Positions 1 to 8,746 are shown, counted from the first letter of the stretch. The stretch is DNA of 64,000 nucleotides from an uncultured Bacteroidales bacterium (GCA_900320185.1 ONRD01000002.1:1-64000), one strand, 5' to 3'. The notes: a model not told the origin generated them from the sequence alone. Numbers and translations are program-made.

Positions 1-99
1 TTAGGGGGCCGTTCTTTAGGGATACCTTCACACGCTGCCGTTTTGTAATATGTTAATAATGAGGTGCTTGTCTTTTTAGAGCGTGTTAGCTATTTGAAA
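1..99. mobile_element. Partial MITE-like inverted-repeat element (right end)
   Basis: The right terminus AGCGTGTTAGCTATTTGAA lies at 80-98. It matches 18 of 19 bases of the right terminus of the complete element at 43685-43854. The inner motif CACACGCT ends at 36, and the 43-base spacing from it to the terminus equals the spacing in the complete copy. The left half lies outside the window. No coding capacity is visible, so mobilisation in trans would be needed. It is a second, diverged member of one family. Confidence 0.55.
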
Positions 100-258
100 G
101 TAAGTTGGCCAGGACACCCCAAGATATTCAGATTCTTCGCTTCGCTCATAATGACAACGTCGCTAAGAATGTCAGCTTCGCTCATAATGACAGTCTCATG
201 TCATTCTGATGCAGGTTCAACCTGCCGATGAATCTCTTTATAGGTCCGATTCTCTCAT
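100..258. repeat. Non-coding stretch with short direct and inverted repeats
   Basis: An 18-base direct repeat GCTTCGCTCATAATGACA occurs at 139-156 and again at 175-192. A perfect short palindrome GCAGGTTCAACCTGC lies at 211-225. I see no gene here; the long frames crossing this stretch run antisense over the tRNA and lack any recognisable domain. Confidence 0.6.
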
Positions 259-286
259 TGGAGCGGAAAACGAGACTCGAACTCGA
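259..286 (-). pseudogene. 3' fragment of a tRNA-Gly gene
   Basis: Read on the minus strand, 286-259 gives a T-arm with loop TTCGAGT and a mostly paired stem (one stem pair is mismatched), then TTTCCGC, a discriminator T and an encoded CCA. This is how a Bacteroidales tRNA-Gly ends (5' partner GCGGAAA, as I recall it). No D-arm, anticodon arm or 5' acceptor strand follows at higher coordinates, so it is not a working tRNA. Such 3' pieces are commonly left where an element integrated at a tRNA gene, but no integrase is visible here. Confidence 0.55.
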
Positions 287-410
287 GGCTGGGCCTCGGA
301 CTGTCTCGCGCCTTCAACGTTACCCCCGTCTTCCTGGCGGAAGGCTGCCCCTCAGGGGCATCGGGGACATATTTACCAGTGTAGCACCCAGCCGAATCGG
401 CGTAATCTAC

Positions 411-440
411 AAAAAAACAACCGGCAACGCTGCCGGCTGT
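411..440 (-). terminator. Rho-independent terminator of tRNA-Ser
   Basis: On the minus strand a GC-rich hairpin (ACAGCCGGCA, loop GCGT, TGCCGGTTGT) is followed directly by seven T residues. It begins 12 bases after the tRNA 3' end, as expected for a single-gene tRNA transcript. Confidence 0.8.
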
Positions 441-451
441 TCCATTCCTTG

Positions 452-539
452 CGGAGAGATCGGGATTCGAACCCGAGATACCCTTTTGGGGTATACACGC
501 TTTCCAGGCGTGCCTCTTAAGCCACTCGAGCATCTCTCC
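452..539 (-). tRNA. tRNA-Ser (anticodon GGA)
   Basis: Minus-strand sequence folds as a class II tRNA of 88 nt. The acceptor stem GGAGAGA pairs with TCTCTCC, the discriminator is G, the anticodon loop contains CTGGAAA with anticodon GGA at 503-505, there is a long variable arm (TACCCC/GGGGTA type), and the T-loop is TTCGAAT. CCA is not encoded. It reads UCC and UCU codons. It stands alone, with a -7 box upstream and an intrinsic terminator downstream. Confidence 0.95.
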
Positions 540-565
540 AATGGCCCATTGTGTTTTTGGGACTG

Positions 566-573
566 CAAATATA
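566..573 (-). promoter_or_regulatory. -7 box of tRNA-Ser promoter
   Basis: TATATTTG on the minus strand fits the Bacteroidota -7 consensus TAnnTTTG and ends 26 bases before the tRNA 5' end. I cannot identify a convincing -33 box. Confidence 0.5.
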
Positions 574-661
574 GGAATATTTCTCAAAATCCGAAAAATA
601 ATTCTATTCTACTTTGGGGCCTGACCGTTAACGGTGACCTTCGTGCATGTAAACATAGCGC

Positions 662-1540
662 TCAGTCGAGAATGACCAGGGCAGCTGACGGGTGTGAGAA
701 GGTCAGCTTTACGAAGTCGGACGTGGCGCGGTTGAGGCTCGCAGGCCACCAGTTGTCGAAGACCACTCCGGAGGTCTGCCAGGCGAGGCCTTCCGATTTG
801 ATGGTGAGGGAATTGTCAGGGCTGAACAGCGAGACCTGCCTGCCTTCTCCCACGAAAAATCCGCATGAATCGGTTATGGCGAATATGGTGGAGTAGTCAG
901 AGACCATGTCCACATAGATGCATCCTTCTGAAGGAATGCCGCAGGCGCCATGTTTCCTGGCATATTCCATCAGCAGTCCCATGTTGCCTATGGTGTGACA
1001 CTCGCGTTTCCCGGTCGCTGCGACGATGTGGATGGTGTCCACGTCGGGATAGCTGCGGAGGATGTGGTTGAATGCCTTGGTCTGGTCGTTGTCGTCCTGC
1101 TCTTCCACTTTTACAAGCAGGCTGGAGAACTCCGATAACTGCCTTGCCGAGACCGAATCCATGTCTCCGACCACGGCGTCGGGCAGCCTGCCTCCCGCAG
1201 GGAGCGTTTCAGCATTAGGGAGGTCTCCGACCACGGCGTCTGGCAGCCTGCCCCCAGCAGGGAGCGTTTTCGCTGCGGGGCCTGAACCTTCCTGGGGGAG
1301 TGCATCCTGTGCGGGACTGCCGAAGATACTGCTGCGGTTGCGCATGAAGGCTGGGAGGGTATGTCCTTCGGAGGGGAGTGCAGCCTGTGCGGGACTGCCG
1401 AAGATACTGCTGCGGTTGCGCATGAAGGCTGAGAGGGCATGTCCGTCACAGCAGACTATGTAGTCTGCCCGGCGGATCAGCTCGCGGGGATATTCCTTCC
1501 TGGGGAAGTCTCCTCCACCTATGATGACTGCCGAACTCAT
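662..1540 (-). CDS. thiN: Thiamine pyrophosphokinase with in-frame repeat insertion
   Basis: Predicted to make thiamine diphosphate from thiamine and ATP in the cytosol. The start is the ATG at 1540, overlapping the stop of the upstream gene (ATGA), and the product is 292 aa. Visible family motifs are VIIGGGDFP near the N-terminus, DYIVCCDG at about residue 30, VVGDMDSVS at about 125 and EQDDNDQTKAF at about 150. Usual homologues, as I know them, are about 200-220 aa and have only some 10-15 residues between CCDG and VVGDMDS. Here about 95 residues are inserted: two 26-aa units containing FMRNRSSIFGSPAQ and two 20-aa units containing LPAGGRLPDAVVGD. Because the final VVGDMDS copy is intact the enzyme may still work. 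It is the last gene of a minus-strand operon after alaS and the LptF-Fmt gene. Confidence 0.85.
   Translation of the reverse strand: MSSAVIIGGGDFPRKEYPRELIRRADYIVCCDGHALSAFMRNRSSIFGSPAQAALPSEGHTLPAFMRNRSSIFGSPAQDALPQEGSGPAAKTLPAGGRLPDAVVGDLPNAETLPAGGRLPDAVVGDMDSVSARQLSEFSSLLVKVEEQDDNDQTKAFNHILRSYPDVDTIHIVAATGKRECHTIGNMGLLMEYARKHGACGIPSEGCIYVDMVSDYSTIFAITDSCGFFVGEGRQVSLFSPDNSLTIKSEGLAWQTSGVVFDNWWPASLNRATSDFVKLTFSHPSAALVILD
1163..1449 (-). repeat. Two in-frame tandem repeats inside thiN
   Basis: A 60-bp unit starts at 1163 and again at 1223 (20 codons). A 78-bp unit recurs with a 78-base offset, for example CCTGTGCGGGACTGCC at 1306 and 1384 (26 codons). Both periods are multiples of three, so the thiN frame is kept. 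Copies within each pair differ by only a few bases, so the duplications look fairly recent. Confidence 0.9.
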
Positions 1541-3981
1541 GAGTTCCTTGCCTTGAGGATCTCCGCCTTCGAGGTTCCAGGTGTGGCGGAATATGCTTGA
1601 GGATCGCGGAAGCCGGCCAGGAAGGCCTTGATGTCCATGCGTTTCTTGCCGGCGGCCTGGACGTCTCCGAGGGCGATCTCTCCGTCGGAAGTACGTATGT
1701 GCATGCGGGTCTTGCCGTCGGAAAGGACTGTGCCGGGTTTGGTGCCCGGAGCGGCAAGCTCTTCTTCCTCGGGGACTTTCGACGCTGTGAAAATCTTGAG
1801 CTGCATCGAAGGTCCTCCATCGGCGGAGAGTTCGGTGAAGGCGGCGGGATAAGGGCTCAGGCCTCGTATCAGATTGTAGATCTGGGCAGTGGTGTCGTCC
1901 CAGTCGATGTGGCACAGTTCACGTGTCAGCTTGGGAGCGGCTTTCAGGACTTCGGATCCCTGGATGAAGCTTCTCTGGACGCGGGTCTCGACGTTGCGTT
2001 CAATAAGCCCCTGGGCAGTGGTTACGACCATTTCGGCGCCTATTTCCATCAAGGCGTCGTGGATGTCCCCTGCAGTGTCGTTCTCGCCGATGAGGATGCT
2101 CTGGCGCAGGATGATTCCGCCGGTGTCTATCTTCTTGTCTATCATGAAGGTGGTGACTCCGGTCCTGCCTTCGCCGTTGATCAGCGCCCAGTTTATAGGG
2201 GCTGCACCGCGGTACTGGGGAAGCAGCGATGCGTGCAGGTTGAATGTCCCGAGCCTTGGCATGCTCCAGACTTCTTCAGGCAGCATCCTGAAGGCGACCA
2301 CAATGAACATGTCCGCCTTCATCGCCTGGAGCCTTGAAAGGAATTCCGGATCCTTGAGCCTGACGGGCTGGAGCACTGGTATCCCGTGGGAGACCGCGCA
2401 TTTCTTCACGGCGCTTTCGTTGACCTTCTGGCCTCTTCCGCTGGGTTTGTCGGCAACGGTCACCACTCCCACCACCTTGTAGCCGCTCTTGAGCAGGGCC
2501 TCAAGGGGAGCGACGGCGAACTCGGGCGTGCCCATGTAGACTATCCTGGTCTTCCTGAACAGTCCTGCGACTTTGCTCTTGAACTTCCTCCATTTGATCT
2601 TCAGGCCTCCTTCGGCGGACAGGTCCTTGTCGTGGGCGGCCTTGGATGTGAGGAATATTCCTATCGGCAGCATGACGGCCGCAGAAGCGAAGGCCCCGAC
2701 GGCAGGAGGGACCGAACCGTCCCTCGCAAGCTTGACCGCAGTGATGTCCACGATCCAGTACAGGACGAAGAACAGTATCGAGACTATGGCCGACACTCCG
2801 ATGCCTCCTTTCCTGATCAAGGCGCCGAGCGGGGCTCCGATGAAGAACATTATGAAGCAGGCGAGCGCCTGGCCGTACCGCCTGAGCCATTCGAGGATGG
2901 TCCTCCTGAGGATCACCGTGTAGTCGAAGGCTCCGAACTCGTAGCCTTCAACCGTCGACTGAAGCTGCTGGGAGTTGCTGTAGGCCCTCTGGCAGGCGTC
3001 CGCCTCATCCTTCTTGTCCCTGAACTTCATGAAGTCCGGATCGTCGAATGCTGTCCTGATCCCGCTGGGAAGGGTGTCGAGCTGGCCGTGGAGGAGGAAG
3101 AGGTAGGAGGCGGCCGTGTTCATCAGCTGGGACGCCTTGGCGGAATCCCGCTGGTGGAGTAGCCTGACCTTGTTCTCCCTGAGTTTCTCGAGCGGAAGGG
3201 CCTTGACCTGGTCCCCGAACCTGGCGCTGTCGGATTTCTGGAACGCATAGTTCTCCAGGGGAATGACCATCTCCTGCTTGCTGAACCTGATCTTCTGGAG
3301 CTCAAGGGTGGTGTCCTGGAAAGTCTTGGTGTTCGTCTCCTGGTAGTTGGTCCCGTTGAACATGTCGATCGTCATGTAGGTCTTGTCCTTGGACAATCTC
3401 ATGTGGGCTGAGTCCGCCAGGGTGAGCCGGGTGTTGCCTTTCCCCCCATGGTCATACAGCATCACTCCCCTCATGACGCCGTCAGCCCCCATGTCCTCGA
3501 CCCTGAGGGCGTAGCCGTCGACCCCGTCGTAGAAGGTCCCGGAAGGGATCTTTATCTCATCTTTTGTCTTGCTGATGTCGTCCCTGAGGGTGAATATCTC
3601 ATTGTAGGCTTTCGGTACCAGGTTGTTGATCACGAAGAAGGTCCCGATGCTGATGAAGAAAGAGGCGACGAGTATCGGAGTGATGATCCTGAGCACGGAC
3701 AGGCCGGCGGACTTCATCGCGATCAGTTCGCTGCTTTCCCCCATGTTGCCTATCGTCATCACCGAGGCCAGGAGCGTGGCAAGGGGAAGTGCGAGCGGCA
3801 GCACCGTGCAACTGCCCCAGAAGAGGAACTCGCCGATTACCTTCGCGTCGAGTCCCTTGCCGACAAGTTCGTCGATGTACACCCAGAGGAACTGCATCAT
3901 CAGGATGAATATCACCACCAGCAGGATCATCACGAACGGTCCTACGAATGACTTGAGTATGAACTTGTCCAGCGTCTTCAT
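1537..3981 (-). CDS. fmt: LptF/LptG-type permease fused to methionyl-tRNA formyltransferase
   Basis: One uninterrupted 814-aa frame. Residues 1 to about 475 are an LptF/LptG (YjgP/YjgQ) permease: an N-terminal membrane segment (FVGPFVMILLVVIFILMMQF), two further N-terminal helices, a periplasmic domain, and C-terminal membrane segments at about 365-445. LptF/G proteins extract lipopolysaccharide from the inner membrane. Residues from about 478 are a complete Fmt, which formylates initiator Met-tRNA: RIVYMGTPEFAV at 479-490, HASLLPQYRGAAPI as the formyl-donor site signature, IDTGG, and a C-terminal anticodon-stem domain. Between the two parts I find no ATG, GTG or TTG that would start Fmt with its first beta strand; ATG 483 lies after RIVY. 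The gene overlaps thiN by 4 nt and follows alaS by 15 nt. The fusion is what the sequence shows; whether it is cleaved or independently translated is unknown. Confidence 0.88.
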   Translation of the reverse strand: MKTLDKFILKSFVGPFVMILLVVIFILMMQFLWVYIDELVGKGLDAKVIGEFLFWGSCTVLPLALPLATLLASVMTIGNMGESSELIAMKSAGLSVLRIITPILVASFFISIGTFFVINNLVPKAYNEIFTLRDDISKTKDEIKIPSGTFYDGVDGYALRVEDMGADGVMRGVMLYDHGGKGNTRLTLADSAHMRLSKDKTYMTIDMFNGTNYQETNTKTFQDTTLELQKIRFSKQEMVIPLENYAFQKSDSARFGDQVKALPLEKLRENKVRLLHQRDSAKASQLMNTAASYLFLLHGQLDTLPSGIRTAFDDPDFMKFRDKKDEADACQRAYSNSQQLQSTVEGYEFGAFDYTVILRRTILEWLRRYGQALACFIMFFIGAPLGALIRKGGIGVSAIVSILFFVLYWIVDITAVKLARDGSVPPAVGAFASAAVMLPIGIFLTSKAAHDKDLSAEGGLKIKWRKFKSKVAGLFRKTRIVYMGTPEFAVAPLEALLKSGYKVVGVVTVADKPSGRGQKVNESAVKKCAVSHGIPVLQPVRLKDPEFLSRLQAMKADMFIVVAFRMLPEEVWSMPRLGTFNLHASLLPQYRGAAPINWALINGEGRTGVTTFMIDKKIDTGGIILRQSILIGENDTAGDIHDALMEIGAEMVVTTAQGLIERNVETRVQRSFIQGSEVLKAAPKLTRELCHIDWDDTTAQIYNLIRGLSPYPAAFTELSADGGPSMQLKIFTASKVPEEEELAAPGTKPGTVLSDGKTRMHIRTSDGEIALGDVQAAGKKRMDIKAFLAGFRDPQAYSATPGTSKAEILKARNS

Positions 3982-3996
3982 CCCGAGAGTGCCAGT

Positions 3997-6615
3997 TTAT
4001 GCGGTGACAGTGTCCACCATCTTCTCCAGGGCTTCCTTCAGGCCGTCGGGGTTGCGGCCTCCTGCGGTAGCGAGGAAGGGCTGTCCGCCTCCTCCGCCCT
4101 GGATGAACCTGGCGGCCTCCCTGATGTCCTTCGAGGCGTTGTGCCCGGCGGAGACCAGGTCGCTGGAGTACATCAGCAGGAGCTGCGGCTTGCCTTCGTG
4201 GAGGAAGGCGGCGGCCAGGGCGAAGTTCCTGACTTCCTTCTGGAGGATGGTTGCGGCTTCCCTGAAAAGGACAGGGTCGCACGACCTGTCAAACTTGACA
4301 ATATCTATACCATTGATGTTCTCCGCATGGGCGGCAAGGGACTTTGCCATCGCAGCGGCCTTCTCCCTTGCATATTCCTCAAGCTTCTTCCTTGCGTCTG
4401 AATTCTCGGCGACCAGCCTGGCCACGGCGGCGGCAACGTCCGGAACGTTGTTGAATGTCGTCCTGATGGTCTTGAGGGTGTCGGAGACTGTGTCGATCAG
4501 GCTCTCAGCGGCCTCTCCGGTCACGGCCTCGATCCTCCTGACTCCGGCGGCGATCGCGGATTCGGAAACTATCCTGAAGAAGCCGATCCTGCCGGTCGAG
4601 GCTGCATGGGTGCCGCCGCAGAGCTCCACGGAATCGCCGAACCTGACCACGCGGACCCTGTCTCCGTATTTTTCACCGAACAGGGCGATGGCTCCCATCC
4701 CCTTGGCTTCCTCCATCGTGGCGTCCCTTTTCTCCTGGAGGGGATGGTCTTCCCTTATGAGGCGGTTGACCATGTGTTCCACCTCGCGCAGCTGCTCGTC
4801 GGTCACCTTTGCGAAGTGCGAGAAGTCGAAGCGGAAGTAGTCCGGGTTGACGAAGGAACCCTTCTGCTCCACATGTGTGCCGAGAACCTGCCTCAGCGCC
4901 TGGTGGAGCAGGTGGGTGCAGGAGTGGTTGGCTGCGATGCGCAGCCTCCGCGGGGCGTCGACCTTGAGGAGGAAGGGACCGGTGCAGTCTTCCGGTATCC
5001 TTTCGGCAATATGTATGGTGAGGTTGTTTTCCTTGACGGTGTTGAGAATCCGGACCTGCTCCCCGCCGGCGGAGACGATGATGCCGGTGTCTCCAACCTG
5101 GCCTCCCATCTCGGCGTAGAACGGAGTCCGGTCGAAGACGAGCTGGAACATCGTCTTGTTCTTCTGCTTGACGGTGCGCTGCTTGAGGAGGCAGGCTCCT
5201 GAAGTCTCGGTTGTGTCGTAGCCGGTGAAGGTTACTTCCTCGCCCTCGTGGAAGACGGTCCAGTCGCCGAATTCGTTGGCGGTGGCGTTCCTCGCCCTCT
5301 CCTTCTGCTTTCGGAGTTCCTCGTTGAAGCCGTCCATGTCGACCGTGTAGCCGTTTTCGGAGGCGATGAGCCCTGTCAGGTCAATGGGGAACCCGTAGGT
5401 GTCGTAGAGGATGAAGGCGTCCACTCCGGGGATCGTCTTCGTCGAGGCGTTCCTGGCGATGTATTCGTCCATCATCCTGATTCCGCGGTCGAGGGTCCTG
5501 AGGAATGCCATCTCCTCTTCCCTGACAACGCTTTCAATGAGTTTCTGCTGGGCCGGCAGTTCGGGATAGGCCTCGCCCATGTCCTCTACGAGCTGGGGAA
5601 TCAGGTTGCAGAGGAACGGCTCGTCGAATCCGAGGAAGGTGTAGCCGTAACGGACCGCGCGGCGGAGGATGCGCCTGATGACGTAGCCGGCCTTGACGTT
5701 TGAAGGCAGCTGCCCGTCGGCGATGGAGAATGCGATGGCCCTCACGTGGTCGGCGATGACCCTCATCGCGACTTCGGTCTTCCCGTTCTCGTGGTAAAGA
5801 TGGCCGCTCAGCTCCTCGATCTTCTTTATGAGTCCCGAGAAGATGTCGGTTTCGTAATTGCTGTCCTTCCCCTGGAGTACCATGCAGAGCCTCTCGAAGC
5901 CCATTCCGGTGTCGATGTTCCTGGCCGGCAGCGGCTCAAGGCTTCCGTCCGCCTTGCGGTTGTACTGCATGAACACCAGGTTCCATATTTCTATGACCTG
6001 CTCGTTGTCGGTGTTGACGAGGTCCTGTCCGGGCACCTTCGCCCTTTCCTCGTCGGAGCGCAGGTCTATGTGGATCTCGCTGCAGGGGCCGCAGGGACCC
6101 GTGTCTCCCATCTCCCAGAAATTGTCGTGCTTGTTGCCAAGGACTATGTGGTCTTCCGGCATCAGTTTCATCCAGGCTTCCCTGGCTTCTTCGTCCATCC
6201 CGGTCCCGTCTTCGGCGCTTCCTTCGAAGACGGTGGCATAGAGCCTGGACTTGTCGATCCCGTAAACCTCGGTGAGAAGCTCCCAGGCCCATGCTATGGC
6301 CTCGGCCTTGAAGTAGTCTCCGAAACTCCAGTTGCCCAGCATCTCGAACATGGTGTGGTGTCTCCCGTCATGCCCGACTGCTTCGAGGTCATTATGCTTC
6401 CCGCTTACCCTGAGGCATTTCTGGGAGTCGGTAGCCCTTTTTGACTTTGGGGTCGAATTGCCCAGGAATATGTCCTTGAACTGGTTCATCCCGGCGTTCG
6501 TGAACATCAGGGTCGGGTCGTTCTTCACCACCATCGGGGCGGAAGGCACGACCATGTGTCCTTTAGCCTGGAAGAAGTCCAGGAACTGCTGTCTGATTTC
6601 CTTGGATGTTTTCAT
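3997..6615 (-). CDS. alaS: Alanyl-tRNA synthetase
   Basis: Charges tRNA-Ala. The product is 872 aa, full length for the family. The start is the ATG at 6615 ([15 protein letters not shown]), which matches the usual N-terminus; an upstream in-frame ATG at 6681 would add 22 atypical residues. The class II core shows [11 protein letters not shown] and [15 protein letters not shown] (89-103). The editing domain has HSCTHLLH at about 560 and CGGTHAAS at about 665, the zinc-binding His/Cys set. The C-terminal domain ends in a glycine-rich [14 protein letters not shown] stretch. It is the first gene of the alaS/lptF-fmt/thiN operon and is divergent from the M23 peptidase genes. Confidence 0.97.
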   Translation of the reverse strand: MKTSKEIRQQFLDFFQAKGHMVVPSAPMVVKNDPTLMFTNAGMNQFKDIFLGNSTPKSKRATDSQKCLRVSGKHNDLEAVGHDGRHHTMFEMLGNWSFGDYFKAEAIAWAWELLTEVYGIDKSRLYATVFEGSAEDGTGMDEEAREAWMKLMPEDHIVLGNKHDNFWEMGDTGPCGPCSEIHIDLRSDEERAKVPGQDLVNTDNEQVIEIWNLVFMQYNRKADGSLEPLPARNIDTGMGFERLCMVLQGKDSNYETDIFSGLIKKIEELSGHLYHENGKTEVAMRVIADHVRAIAFSIADGQLPSNVKAGYVIRRILRRAVRYGYTFLGFDEPFLCNLIPQLVEDMGEAYPELPAQQKLIESVVREEEMAFLRTLDRGIRMMDEYIARNASTKTIPGVDAFILYDTYGFPIDLTGLIASENGYTVDMDGFNEELRKQKERARNATANEFGDWTVFHEGEEVTFTGYDTTETSGACLLKQRTVKQKNKTMFQLVFDRTPFYAEMGGQVGDTGIIVSAGGEQVRILNTVKENNLTIHIAERIPEDCTGPFLLKVDAPRRLRIAANHSCTHLLHQALRQVLGTHVEQKGSFVNPDYFRFDFSHFAKVTDEQLREVEHMVNRLIREDHPLQEKRDATMEEAKGMGAIALFGEKYGDRVRVVRFGDSVELCGGTHAASTGRIGFFRIVSESAIAAGVRRIEAVTGEAAESLIDTVSDTLKTIRTTFNNVPDVAAAVARLVAENSDARKKLEEYAREKAAAMAKSLAAHAENINGIDIVKFDRSCDPVLFREAATILQKEVRNFALAAAFLHEGKPQLLLMYSSDLVSAGHNASKDIREAARFIQGGGGGQPFLATAGGRNPDGLKEALEKMVDTVTA

Positions 6616-6660
6616 ATTGAGTTTCAATCTTTTCCGTTGGTTTGTCCGAACCTTCTCCGC

Positions 6661-6670
6661 AAAAAGGCCG
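6661..6670 (-). promoter_or_regulatory. alaS leader element shared with lysS
   Basis: The plus-strand decamer AAAAAGGCCG (CGGCCTTTTT in the mRNA) lies about 20 bases downstream of the alaS -7 box. The same decamer is at nearly the same place in the lysS leader (46613-46622). Flanking CCTTC and GAAGG could pair around it. Confidence 0.35.
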
Positions 6671-6689
6671 CAGGAAGGCACGGAATTGG

Positions 6690-6697
6690 CAAAATTA
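6690..6697 (-). promoter_or_regulatory. -7 box for alaS
   Basis: TAATTTTG on the minus strand matches TAnnTTTG. It implies an alaS leader of about 65-70 nt. It lies back to back with the promoter at 6730. Confidence 0.5.
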
Positions 6698-6729
6698 TAA
6701 CAAATTTCGCGATTTACCGCAAAAAAGGG

Positions 6730-6737
6730 TATATTTG
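6730..6737 (+). promoter_or_regulatory. -7 box for the M23 peptidase operon
   Basis: TATATTTG matches TAnnTTTG and ends only six bases before the ATG at 6744. If it is the real promoter the transcript is leaderless or nearly so. Confidence 0.5.
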
Positions 6738-6743
6738 TAAACT

Positions 6744-7748
6744 ATGAGGAAGTACGTTCTCAACCCTGAGACCCTGCTTTACGAAATCAAGGAAGCATCC
6801 CTGAAGTCCAAGTTCTTCAAGGGATTTCTTTTGCTTGCAGGCAGCCTCGCGCTGGCCTTCCTCTATTTCTGGATCTATACTTCCGTCCTCGGCCTTGATT
6901 CTCCGAAGACGGCCTTGCTGAAGGCGGAGGCGACCCGCTGGGACGCCAGGCTGGATGTGATGGACACCCGCCTCGACCATGACGAGGAGGTCCTCTCCAC
7001 CCTGGAGGCGAGGAACAATGACATCTACCGTTCGGTCTTCGGGATGGACGCCATGCCTTCAGGCGTGCGGCCTGACGGCGAGGGCCTCTCCTCCATGGAC
7101 GGACTCGAGCCCGACGACAGGCTCAGGGGCGTGCTCCTGAGACTGGATGCGCTAAGCCGCAGGACCTACATCTGCACGACGTCATTCGACGAGGTCGGTG
7201 CGGTGGCCTCGAAGGCAGGGGACATGGCGTCATGCATACCTTCCATCCCCCCGATCATCCCGGACCCGGCGAACTACACACTCTCAAGCCTGTTCGGCTC
7301 CAGGACCGACCCTTTCACCGGGGAGTCACGGATACACATGGGCGTGGACCTTGCGATGAAGACGGGCAATCCTGTCTATGCAACGGGCGACGGGGTGGTC
7401 GAAGCCGTCGACATGGAGTTCTTCGGGTACGGGACCTGCATCACCATAGACCATGGCTTCGGCTTCGAGACGCGTTACGCACACCTCAACTCCGTCAACG
7501 TACGCGAGGGGATGAAGGTGAAGAGGGGAGACCTGATAGCAAGGACCGGCCAGTCCGGAAGGGCCAGCGGCCCGCACCTTCACTACGAGGTGATCTACAA
7601 GGGGGAGAAGGTCAACCCGCTCAATTATTTCGACCTTTCGATCCCAAAGGAGGACTATCTCGCCCTTGTGGCCGGCGGGAGCGAAGAATCAGGCGACGAA
7701 TTCAACAAGCACGGGTTCAGCGTGTACAGGAGGCCCGGCAATGATTGA
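6744..7748 (+). CDS. Membrane-anchored M23 peptidase (first of a pair)
   Basis: 334 aa. There is one membrane segment at about residues 30-52 (FLLLAGSLALAFLYFWIY), a helical linker with charged residues, and a C-terminal LytM/M23 domain from about 180. Zinc-ligand motifs HMGVDL and HLHYE and the central RYAHLNSVNVREGMKVKRGD are all present, so it should be either an active peptidoglycan endopeptidase or an amidase activator of the NlpD/EnvC kind. It overlaps the next gene by 8 nt; the two are homologous and probably arose by duplication. It acts on the periplasmic side. Confidence 0.88.
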   Translation: MRKYVLNPETLLYEIKEASLKSKFFKGFLLLAGSLALAFLYFWIYTSVLGLDSPKTALLKAEATRWDARLDVMDTRLDHDEEVLSTLEARNNDIYRSVFGMDAMPSGVRPDGEGLSSMDGLEPDDRLRGVLLRLDALSRRTYICTTSFDEVGAVASKAGDMASCIPSIPPIIPDPANYTLSSLFGSRTDPFTGESRIHMGVDLAMKTGNPVYATGDGVVEAVDMEFFGYGTCITIDHGFGFETRYAHLNSVNVREGMKVKRGDLIARTGQSGRASGPHLHYEVIYKGEKVNPLNYFDLSIPKEDYLALVAGGSEESGDEFNKHGFSVYRRPGND

Positions 7749-8688
7749 GAGGTACAGGTTCGACAGGACCCGGATGGAGTTCAGGAAGGTCACCCATTCG
7801 GCAGGCTACGTGCTTGGAAAGGTCCTGAAATATTTCCTCGTGACGGTTTCGCTGGCCGTTGTCTACTATGCGGTCTTCGCCCTCTTCGTCAGCACGGACT
7901 CGGAGCGGGAGCTCAAGGAGCAGAACGCAATGTACAGGAAGGCTTATGAGCGGATGCAGGCAAGGGAGGACCTGATAGAGGACGTCCTTGAAGGCATCCA
8001 TGTGAAGGATGACGGAATCTACCGCCAGCTTTTCAACGGCGAGGCGCCTGACCTGGAGGGGCTTTATCCCCAGGGCCTTCAGGGTTCCGTGGATACCATC
8101 AGGGCTGTCGACATCGTGGCCTACACCAGGAAAAAGGCGGAAAGGCTCGAGGATGCGGGAAAAAGGATAGACGGGAACTTCGCTGAAGTGATGGCCTTCA
8201 TCGAGGAGGGTGGCGTCCTTCCTCCTCTTTCCAGCCCGCTGGAGGATTTCACCTACCAGAGGACCGGGGCTTCCATAGGACCTAAGATAGATCCTTTCTA
8301 CAAGGTCAGGATCGACCATGGCGGGCTGGACATGATAGCCCAGCAGGGAGATCCTGTGCTGGCGGCGGCCGAAGGGGTCGTGAGCGAGGTGACCATGGCT
8401 TCCAGGGGGCTTGGAAACGTCGTCGGGATCAGCCATGAGGGGGGATATGTGACCCGCTACGCGCACCTCGAGAACGTCCGGGTGGCCAAGGGGCAGAAGG
8501 TGGCTGCGGGAAAGCAGATCGCCCAGGTCGGGATGTCGGGGAACTCCTTCGCCCCGCACCTCCACTACGAAGTCTACAGGGATACGGCCAGGCTGGATCC
8601 GCTCCACCATTTCTTCGCCTCGGTGACGCCAGACTCGTACATGAAGATGCTGTCCATGTCCCTGAACGCAGGACAGTCGATGGATTAG
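7741..8688 (+). CDS. Membrane-anchored M23 peptidase (second of a pair)
   Basis: 315 aa from the ATG at 7741, which overlaps the end of the first peptidase gene. The layout is the same: a membrane segment at about 25-46 (VLKYFLVTVSLAVVYYAVF), a helical linker, and an M23 domain with HGGLDM, RYAHLENVRVAKGQKV and HLHYEVY, so the metal ligands are kept. The plan matches the preceding protein while the linker sequence has diverged. The translational overlap suggests stoichiometric expression and perhaps a heteromer at the cell wall. Confidence 0.87.
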   Translation: MIERYRFDRTRMEFRKVTHSAGYVLGKVLKYFLVTVSLAVVYYAVFALFVSTDSERELKEQNAMYRKAYERMQAREDLIEDVLEGIHVKDDGIYRQLFNGEAPDLEGLYPQGLQGSVDTIRAVDIVAYTRKKAERLEDAGKRIDGNFAEVMAFIEEGGVLPPLSSPLEDFTYQRTGASIGPKIDPFYKVRIDHGGLDMIAQQGDPVLAAAEGVVSEVTMASRGLGNVVGISHEGGYVTRYAHLENVRVAKGQKVAAGKQIAQVGMSGNSFAPHLHYEVYRDTARLDPLHHFFASVTPDSYMKMLSMSLNAGQSMD

Positions 8689-8746
8689 CAGGAGACTTGC
8701 CGGGCAGGATATTCAGTTGACAACCAAGATATTCAATACATTCAAA

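Noticed and set aside
228..896. A 222-codon open frame across the tRNA-Ser and repeat region
   Set aside because: It runs antisense through the tRNA gene and terminator and into the thiN end, and has no recognisable motif.
1541..1700. TPP riboswitch upstream of thiN
   Set aside because: thiN overlaps the coding end of the fused gene upstream, so there is no leader, and I see no TPP-aptamer core.
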